From a bacterium (GTDB lineage Bacteria; Ratteibacteria; UBA8468; B48-G9; JAFGKM01), in NCBI GenBank assembly GCA_029548585.1, contig JAKPNC010000158.1, forward strand, positions 1-10,791: a stretch of 10,791 nucleotides of DNA, written 5' to 3'. The position numbers and the translations under genes are program-made. Below the pieces are notes generated by a model. That model saw only the letters and a list, made by a program, of their open reading frames with translations. It ran no database searches and was not told where the DNA came from. The first letter of the stretch is position 1. Every line of letters begins with the position of its first letter. Below, in pieces: positions 5,718 to 10,791 of this stretch.

Positions 5718-6744
5718 TTCTTCCGTTGCGGCGCTGCTTCTCATGAAGCAGGGATTCGAGGTTGAAGGCGTCCACATGAAGGTTGGTCCGGGGGGATCCC
5801 CGGGAATCCCTGCCTGTTCCGCCCCGGGGGAGAGGGACATGGAGGATGTCCGCAGGATCGCCTCCATTCTCGGGATAAAATTCTCGGTTGTGGATCTCAG
5901 CCGGGAATACGAGGAGAAGGTCATAGGTTATTTCAGGCGGGAATACCGGGAAGGCCGGACGCCAAACCCATGCGTGGTATGCAACAGGTTTCTCAAGTTC
6001 GGGGCCCTGCTGGAAAAGGCGGTTTCAGCCGGACTTTCATTCGATTTCCACGCCACCGGCCATTATGCCAGGATAGTCCATGAGAAGAATGGGGGGCTTC
6101 ATCTTCTCATGAAGGGAAAAGATCCTGGCAAGGAACAGAGCTACTTCCTTTTCCTTCTCGGGCAGGAGCATCTTTCACGCCTGATTCTTCCCCTGGGGGA
6201 GATGTTTAAGGAAGATACCAGGAAAATTGCCCGGAAGAACTCGTTGCCTGTCAGCGAAAAGGAAGAGAGCCAGGATTTTGCCTCAGGGGGAAAGGATATC
6301 ATTCTCAAGGAAGGTGCAGAAGAAGGGGATATCGTTGATACGAAGGGATGCTTCCTTGGAAGGCACAGGGGTATAATATACTACACCGTGGGACAGAGGA
6401 AGGGGCTTGGAGTAGCCGGAGGCAAACCTCTGTACGTGGTCGGGATTGACCCGGAAAAAAAGAGGATCATCCTGGGAGAAAAATCGGGACTTTACGGGAA
6501 AGCTTTTAAAGTCCGGGAAGTTAATTATATAAGCGGAATGCTGCCCGTTATGCCTTTCAGGTGCCTGGTTAAGGTGAGATACCGTCATGCCGCCGCCCCT
6601 GCGGAGGTTATTCATTCGGAAGAAGGGAAAGCCGAGGTTATTTTTGACGTTCCCCAGTGGGCCATTACTCCGGGACAGGCGGCTGTTTTCTACCGGGAAG
6701 ATGTATTGCTTGGTGGCGGGTTCATTGAAAAGGTCCTTTATTGA
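5674..6744 (+). CDS. mnmA: MnmA-type tRNA 2-thiouridylase lacking the usual second catalytic Cys
   Basis: MnmA adenylates U34 of Lys, Glu and Gln tRNAs and replaces O2 with sulfur. The 356-residue length is normal. Seen: P-loop GMSGGVDSS (9-17), TPNPCVVCNRFLKFG with Cys100 and Cys103, HATGHYARI, GKEQSYFLFLL, TVGQRKGLGVAGGKPLYVV and the C-terminal QWAITPGQAAVFY. The motif normally reading SQ(D/E)IC here reads SQDFASGG (199-206), with Ala203 where the persulfide-bearing cysteine (Cys199 in E. coli) is expected; flanking sequence stays in frame, so this is not a frameshift. Other cysteines are Cys48 (IPACS) and Cys226 (KGCFLG). I recall MnmA paralogue groups with SQDF-type motifs, but cannot verify membership. 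The start is fixed by the P-loop and overlaps larE by 44 bases; the ribosome site is weak, so expression probably depends on coupling. Whether this is the cell's sole MnmA is unknown. Confidence 0.85.
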   Translation: MKKKKVLVGMSGGVDSSVAALLLMKQGFEVEGVHMKVGPGGSPGIPACSAPGERDMEDVRRIASILGIKFSVVDLSREYEEKVIGYFRREYREGRTPNPCVVCNRFLKFGALLEKAVSAGLSFDFHATGHYARIVHEKNGGLHLLMKGKDPGKEQSYFLFLLGQEHLSRLILPLGEMFKEDTRKIARKNSLPVSEKEESQDFASGGKDIILKEGAEEGDIVDTKGCFLGRHRGIIYYTVGQRKGLGVAGGKPLYVVGIDPEKKRIILGEKSGLYGKAFKVREVNYISGMLPVMPFRCLVKVRYRHAAAPAEVIHSEEGKAEVIFDVPQWAITPGQAAVFYREDVLLGGGFIEKVLY

Positions 6745-6765
6745 AAAACATTGTTGCTGACGGAA

Positions 6766-6819
6766 TTTACGGCCGGCAACCAGGGTTTAAAATAGCGTGT
6801 AACGCGGGACAAAGGGGGT
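6766..6819 (+). promoter_or_regulatory. Possible sigma70-type promoter and strong ribosome site for the radical SAM gene
   Basis: In the 79-base gap after mnmA, TTTACG (6766-6771, 4 of 6 to the -35 consensus) and TAAAAT (6788-6793, 5 of 6 to the -10) are separated by 16 bases. The -35 sits in the loop of a 7-bp hairpin, GTTGCTG/CCGGCAAC (6753-6759 with 6774-6780, one G-U). A GGGGGT Shine-Dalgarno (6814-6819) precedes the ATG at 6824. This is the clearest break in the packing since nifS, so a new transcript probably starts here. It is a pattern match only. Confidence 0.35.
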
Positions 6820-6823
6820 TAAT

Positions 6824-8299
6824 ATGATAAACCTGGAAGATAAAATATTAACCATCATGGAAAAGGGTCCGTCTCAGAAGGTCGTTACCGGTCTTCTGAA
6901 TGCCGGACTCAAGACCCCGGTAGCCAGGAAAAAGCTTCTCGCAGGCATGGACAGGGCTCTTTACAGGCTTTCGATGAAAAGCTCCTGCCGTCCCCTGAAG
7001 GTCAGGCAGGACAGGTATTACATGGGAAGGGCCCTTTTGCGCTCCATAGGAAGGGCTTTCGACAGCGATCTCATGGCTCCTTCATGCACGAGGGCTCTAT
7101 CAGATATCCTCATACGGAAAGTGATCCTTGAAGGGGTATATACCAGGCGCGAATTCAGGAAGAAGCACGGGTTCAGGCCCCCCACCTTTGTTACCATCTC
7201 CCCCACGAATGTCTGCAACCTGAAATGCAAAGGGTGTTACGCGGGGGATATGTACACGAAAAATACCCTCAGGTACGACATATTCGACAGGGTTCTGACC
7301 GATATAAACAGGGAATTCGGTTCCCACTTCTTCGTCATATCGGGAGGGGAACCTTTTGCCTACAGTGAGAGCGGCAAGGGACTCTTCGATGTGCTCGGGA
7401 AACACTCCGATTCGTATTTCATGGCATATACCAATGCCACCATGATAACTCCCCGGGCTGCTTTAAGGCTTTCCGAGCTCGGGAATTTCACCCCGGCCAT
7501 ATCGGTCGAGGGTTTTGAAGAGGAGACTGACGCAAGGAGGGGAAGGGGAACTTTCAGGAAGATCATGGACGCAATGGAGAACCTGCGCCGGGAAGGAGTT
7601 CCCTTCGGCGTTTCCGTCACTCCGACAAGGCATAATGCCGACATGCTCCTCTCCGATGAGTTCGTGGATTTCTATTTCAACAGGATGGGGGCTGTTTACG
7701 GATGGTATTTCCAGTATATGCCTATTGGAAGAAATCCGGACGTTTCCCTCATGGTGAGTCCGGAGCAGAGATTCCGGATGCTGAAAAGGATATGGGACCT
7801 GGTTATCAATAAGGAGCTTTTCATAGCCGATTTCTGGAATTCCGGGACAGCCTCGGACGGCTGCATGGCCGCCGCAAGGGGAGGCGGGTATTTTTACATA
7901 ATGTGGGACGGTACCATTACGCCGTGCGTTTTTATTCCGTTCAAGGACCGTTCATGCAACAACCTTTACGGCCTTTACGAGAACGGGAAGAGCATAACGG
8001 ATGCAATCAAGACAGAATTCTTCACGGGATTGAGGAAATGGCAGGCAAACTACTGGATAGACAGGCCTGCCCATATGTGCGGCAACCTCCTGTCGCCTTG
8101 TGCCATAAGGGATAACTCGATCGATTTCTACCGGGTGGTAAAGGAAACTGGCGCATTGGCCTGCGACAGTGGAGCAGAGGAGTACCTTTCATTGATTGAC
8201 GGGGGGGAAATGCCCCTGTACAATGAGCAATGCAGGGAATACACCGACCCGTTATGGGAGCAAGAGTACCTGAAAAATGAACAGATACAGGCTAACTGA
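6824..8299 (+). CDS. Radical SAM protein with SPASM-like Cys-rich C-terminus, function unknown
   Basis: The 491-residue protein has a helical N-terminal extension of about 115 residues, then a radical SAM core: TISPTNVCNLKCKGCYAG with the cluster cysteines Cys131, Cys135 and Cys138, and FVISGGEPF (SAM-binding GGEP at 174-177). The C-terminal third resembles a SPASM/twitch region: GCMAAARGGGYFYIMWDGTI, then TPCVF, with Cys347, 368, 378, 419, 426, 447 and 470 as possible auxiliary-cluster ligands. The core cleaves S-adenosylmethionine to a 5'-deoxyadenosyl radical; the substrate cannot be read from sequence. Its last 23 bases overlap the UbiB-like kinase gene, so the two products are made together. 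It lacks an obvious peptide-binding domain or nearby small precursor peptide, which argues against a standard RiPP maturase. I do not recognise a named family; conserved hypothetical radical SAM enzymes beside AarF/UbiB genes may form one. Confidence 0.88.
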   Translation: MINLEDKILTIMEKGPSQKVVTGLLNAGLKTPVARKKLLAGMDRALYRLSMKSSCRPLKVRQDRYYMGRALLRSIGRAFDSDLMAPSCTRALSDILIRKVILEGVYTRREFRKKHGFRPPTFVTISPTNVCNLKCKGCYAGDMYTKNTLRYDIFDRVLTDINREFGSHFFVISGGEPFAYSESGKGLFDVLGKHSDSYFMAYTNATMITPRAALRLSELGNFTPAISVEGFEEETDARRGRGTFRKIMDAMENLRREGVPFGVSVTPTRHNADMLLSDEFVDFYFNRMGAVYGWYFQYMPIGRNPDVSLMVSPEQRFRMLKRIWDLVINKELFIADFWNSGTASDGCMAAARGGGYFYIMWDGTITPCVFIPFKDRSCNNLYGLYENGKSITDAIKTEFFTGLRKWQANYWIDRPAHMCGNLLSPCAIRDNSIDFYRVVKETGALACDSGAEEYLSLIDGGEMPLYNEQCREYTDPLWEQEYLKNEQIQAN

Positions 8300-9932
8300 C
8301 AAATTGATAAGGTACAGGCACATAGTCAGGATTGTCACCAAGTACGGGTTCGGTATAATCGTAGAGAAAACCCATCTCGGCAAGATTTTCAGGATACCCG
8401 TCCGGAAGAAAAAGAGGGAGGATCTTTCCGCCCCTGTCAGAGTAAGAAAAATGCTCGAGGAACTCGGGCCTACCTTTGTCAAGCTTGGCCAGATTTTAAG
8501 CACCCGTCCTGACCTTGTACCCCTGCCTTACATAAAAGAACTTGAGAATCTCCAGGATAACACCTACAGTTTTCCTTTTGAAATGATCTCCGGCGTATTC
8601 CTTTCGGAAACAGGCAAAAGGATAGAAGATGTCTTTTCGGATTTCGAGGAGATCCCTTTTGCATCGGCATCCATCTCACAGGTTCACAAAGCGGCTTACA
8701 GGGGAAAGAAAGTGGCCGTAAAGATACAGAAGCCAGGCATAGAAGACCTGGTCCAGGTCGACATGGCAATCATGTACGATATTGCCGGGCTTATCGAAAA
8801 GTTTATAAAGGAAGCCGAGATATACCGGCCTGTCAACATCGTCAGGGAGTTCGAAAAGGCCCTGGAAAGGGAACTGGATTTTTCCCTTGAAGCCAGGAAT
8901 ATAGAGAGATTCAGGAAGAATTTCGAATCCGAACCCGGTGTCCTTGTCCCGATGGTCTATTTTTCCGTCAGCACCAGGAGGGTGCTGACCCTCGAGTTTG
9001 TGGGAGGCATAAAGATAAACAGGATAGATGAGCTCGACAGGGCCGGTATTGACAGAAAGAAGATATCTGAAATAGGGCTTGCCTCTTTTATGAAACAGAT
9101 ATTCGTGGACGGTTTTTTCCACGCGGATCCGCATCCTGCCAATTTACTTGTTACAAGCGACTGCCGTCTTTGCTTTATTGATTTTGGAATCGTGGGCAGG
9201 ATAAGCGAGGAGAGAAGGCTTGAGATAGCGGGTCTTCTCAGGGGACTGACGGAAGGGAACATCTCCGATGTCATGGAGAGCCTCGAGTCTATGGGCGCCT
9301 TGAAAGAGGATACCGATTCAAAAGGATTCAGGGAAGAGATGGAAGAGATGCTTGACCGCTACAAGGACATGCCCATAAAGGATATTGACGTCAACAGGCT
9401 TATAGAAGAGGTATTCTCTCTCATGAGGCGCTACCATATCTGGATACCGTCCAATTTTACCCTGCTTGTAAAAACCCTCGCGACTCTCGAGGGGATAGGA
9501 CTTTCTCTCAATCCCGATTTCAGCCTCTCTTCGGGAATAAAGCCTTACCTTGCAAGGGTCATGTTTGAAAGGATGAAGATAAACAACCTTTTCAAGGACT
9601 TCCTTTCCCTTTCGTCTGCCATGTCCAGGATTGTCCGGGAGTTTCCTTCCAGCCTCGATTCCTTCCTGAAAATGATCAGGAAAGGATATATAAACATAGC
9701 TTTTGAACACAAGGGGCTCCATGACCTGATATCAACCATCGACAAGGCCAGCAACAGGCTTTCATTCAGCCTTATCATAGCCGCCCTCATTATCTCCTCG
9801 GCCCTTATAATGGTTTCCGGGGCGGGCCCTTTCATCCTGGGTTATCCCGCACTTGGAGTGGTGGGTTTCGTTGTTTCAGCCATCTTCGGCATAGGACTTA
9901 TAATAGATATTGTCAGGCACAGGAACATGTGA
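8277..9932 (+). CDS. UbiB/AarF (ABC1) family atypical kinase
   Basis: Members of this family are ATP-binding, membrane-associated kinase-like proteins needed for ubiquinone synthesis or lipid/quinone handling (UbiB, COQ8). Seen: the family-specific KxGQ motif in GPTFVKLGQILSTRPDLVP (Lys69-Gln72), the Ala-rich nucleotide loop in PFASASISQVHKA (127-139), VAVKIQKPG with the conserved Lys149, GFFHADPHPANLLV (His282, Asp284, Asn289) as catalytic-type loop, and FIDFGIVGR (Asp302-Gly304) as the metal-binding DFG. Two hydrophobic helices end the chain (about 496-513 and 523-546), the usual UbiB anchor. The 551-residue length is normal. The start lies inside the radical SAM gene in another frame with no strong ribosome site, implying translational coupling. 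No ubi or men gene is adjacent, so the name ubiB is not assigned; the substrate pathway is open. Confidence 0.93.
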   Translation: MNRYRLTDKLIRYRHIVRIVTKYGFGIIVEKTHLGKIFRIPVRKKKREDLSAPVRVRKMLEELGPTFVKLGQILSTRPDLVPLPYIKELENLQDNTYSFPFEMISGVFLSETGKRIEDVFSDFEEIPFASASISQVHKAAYRGKKVAVKIQKPGIEDLVQVDMAIMYDIAGLIEKFIKEAEIYRPVNIVREFEKALERELDFSLEARNIERFRKNFESEPGVLVPMVYFSVSTRRVLTLEFVGGIKINRIDELDRAGIDRKKISEIGLASFMKQIFVDGFFHADPHPANLLVTSDCRLCFIDFGIVGRISEERRLEIAGLLRGLTEGNISDVMESLESMGALKEDTDSKGFREEMEEMLDRYKDMPIKDIDVNRLIEEVFSLMRRYHIWIPSNFTLLVKTLATLEGIGLSLNPDFSLSSGIKPYLARVMFERMKINNLFKDFLSLSSAMSRIVREFPSSLDSFLKMIRKGYINIAFEHKGLHDLISTIDKASNRLSFSLIIAALIISSALIMVSGAGPFILGYPALGVVGFVVSAIFGIGLIIDIVRHRNM

Positions 9933-9987
9933 AACCGCCTCCCGAGCCACGGAAAGCCGGCCGGCTTCACCGTGAAGGAACCGGTTT
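9932..9987 (+). terminator. Nested palindrome between the UbiB-like gene and lpxB
   Basis: Three nested stems fit one cruciform-like hairpin: outer AAACCG/CGGTTT (9932-9937 with 9982-9987), middle CACGG/CCGTG (9948-9952 with 9970-9974) and inner AAGCCGGCCGGCTT (9954-9967), a perfect 14-base palindrome. A competing fold, CTTCAC/GTGAAG (9965-9970 with 9972-9977), uses part of the same bases. The outer 3' arm ends in only three Ts, so a Rho-independent terminator is possible but weak. It may instead be an attenuator or an mRNA stability element before lpxB. Confidence 0.4.
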
Positions 9988-10003
9988 CTGCGGATCAGGA
10001 ATA

Positions 10004-10791
10004 ATGAAAATAGCCATACTTGCAGGTGAGAAATCGGGCGATAATTATGCCGGCATTCTTGCCGCGAAAATAAAGGAATTGAGACCGGGAACATTTATCC
10101 TGGGTACGGGCGGCAGCAGGATGGAATCTGTCTCGGACTCTTTTGTTGGCATGCCCTGCGGGACCATGGGCTTTACCGGCGTAATAAGAAATTTGCCCCT
10201 TTTTTATGGCGCTTACAGAAGCGTATTGAAGGCCGTGGAGAGGGAGAATCCGTCGTTGGTGGTATTGATCGACAACCCGGGTTTTAACCTGAAAATCGCC
10301 GCGGCTCTTGGAGCTAAATATCCCTGCTATTATTATATCCCGCCCAAGATCTGGGCCCATCACTACGGCAGGATAAACCTGATGAAAAAGCACATAAGGG
10401 CGGTTATTCCGGTATTCCCTTTTGAAAAGGATATATACAACGGGGAAGGGATCGAGTGCCACTGGTTCGGACATCCTGCGTCCGATCTCCTGGAAAGGCC
10501 GCGAGAAGGCAGGGGACGCCAACTTCCTTCAATGCCGTCCGGGGAGTTGCCGGCAATAGGGATTCTGCCTGGCAGCAGAGAGGAGGAAGTCAGTTTTCTC
10601 CTGCCGGAGTTTATCAGGATAGCCGCCGTTCTGGCCGGCAGGAGGAATTCACGGTTCCTTCTTTCAGCTTCGGAGCCCGGGATAAGGAAGCTTGAGGAAA
10701 AGATTCTGTCCGGGAATCCCGGCGTAAAGATGGAGATCATGGACGACCTTTACGGGGTAATCTCCTCTTCATCCCTGATTCTTGCTGCCAG
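10004..10791 (+). CDS. lpxB: Lipid-A-disaccharide synthase LpxB (3' partial)
   Basis: LpxB joins UDP-2,3-diacylglucosamine and lipid X to make the lipid A disaccharide on the inner face of the cytoplasmic membrane. The frame is open from the ATG to the window end (262 codons; the family is near 380), so about the last third is missing. Seen: N-terminal KIAILAGEKSGDNYAG, GTGGSRM (34-40), VVLIDNPGFN with Asp90 (E. coli Asp98 region), YYYIPPKIWAHHYGRI where most relatives read a WAW-type motif, VFPFEKDIY, WFGHPASDLL, and ILPGSREEEV with Arg202 (E. coli Arg201 region). An AGGA (9997-10000) ribosome site precedes the start. Deviations at usually conserved spots (MGFTGV for the common MGxxEV, WAHH for WAW) suggest a divergent but probably functional enzyme. 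The gene marks the cell as a lipid A-making diderm. Confidence 0.9.
   Translation, partial: MKIAILAGEKSGDNYAGILAAKIKELRPGTFILGTGGSRMESVSDSFVGMPCGTMGFTGVIRNLPLFYGAYRSVLKAVERENPSLVVLIDNPGFNLKIAAALGAKYPCYYYIPPKIWAHHYGRINLMKKHIRAVIPVFPFEKDIYNGEGIECHWFGHPASDLLERPREGRGRQLPSMPSGELPAIGILPGSREEEVSFLLPEFIRIAAVLAGRRNSRFLLSASEPGIRKLEEKILSGNPGVKMEIMDDLYGVISSSSLILAA

Noticed and set aside
6240..6310. The missing MnmA cysteine as a frameshift or sequencing slip.
   Set aside because: The reading frame stays intact on both sides, with EESQD before and the conserved TVGQRKGLG after, so a local substitution is more likely than an indel.
6824..8299. The radical SAM protein as a RiPP (peptide-modifying) maturase.
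   Set aside because: No small precursor peptide, recognition domain, protease or exporter gene is visible nearby; the only coupled partner is a UbiB-type kinase.
1..10791. tRNA or rRNA genes, CRISPR arrays, insertion sequences and long direct repeats.
   Set aside because: I saw no cloverleaf-like segment, no regularly spaced repeats and no transposase; nearly all the sequence is accounted for by same-strand housekeeping-type genes.

Overview
The window is a dense, single-strand (+) stretch of bacterial chromosome. It holds twelve genes, two of them cut by the window edges, and no mobile element, tRNA, rRNA or CRISPR array. Lipid A synthesis (lpxB) at the right end implies a Gram-negative, diderm cell. 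The sulfide-based homocysteine pathway at the left end implies an anaerobe or sulfur-metabolising lineage. Moderate-to-high GC with frequent AGG (Arg) and ATA (Ile) codons would fit Nitrospirota (Thermodesulfovibrio-like) or a 'deltaproteobacterial' group, but this placement is an inference from gene content and codon feel, not a phylogenetic result.

Region 1 (2-6744) is a nine-gene sulfur-handling block. It runs: DUF39 homocysteine biosynthesis protein (5' end missing), NIL/2x[4Fe-4S] ferredoxin partner, IscS/NifS cysteine desulfurase, NadA quinolinate synthase, IscU/NifU scaffold, RseC-like membrane protein, Nfu-type [Fe-S] carrier, LarE-type PP-loop sulfurtransferase and MnmA-type tRNA 2-thiouridylase. 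From nifS on the genes are tightly packed or overlapping, so they probably form one operon. A 163-base gap with three successive hairpins separates the homocysteine pair from it. A working model: sulfide is fixed into homocysteine by the first two proteins; NifS draws persulfide from cysteine; IscU and Nfu build and carry Fe-S clusters; NadA is a local [4Fe-4S] client; MnmA (and perhaps LarE) consume sulfur in thiolation. The RseC-like protein may be a membrane redox or assembly partner.

Region 2 (6824-9932) is a two-gene unit: a radical SAM protein with a Cys-rich SPASM-like C-terminus, overlapping by 23 bases a UbiB/AarF (ABC1) atypical kinase with two C-terminal membrane helices. A joint role in a membrane lipid or quinone pathway is plausible, but nothing in the window fixes the substrate.

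Region 3 (9933-10791) is a nested palindrome followed by the first two thirds of lpxB.

The points most worth checking are: the MnmA homologue lacks the usual second catalytic cysteine (Ala in the SQD-x-C position) and overlaps a LarE gene; LarE has no LarB/LarC beside it yet sits with NadA; an RseC-like protein lies inside an Fe-S assembly operon; and the radical SAM-UbiB pair is translationally coupled.
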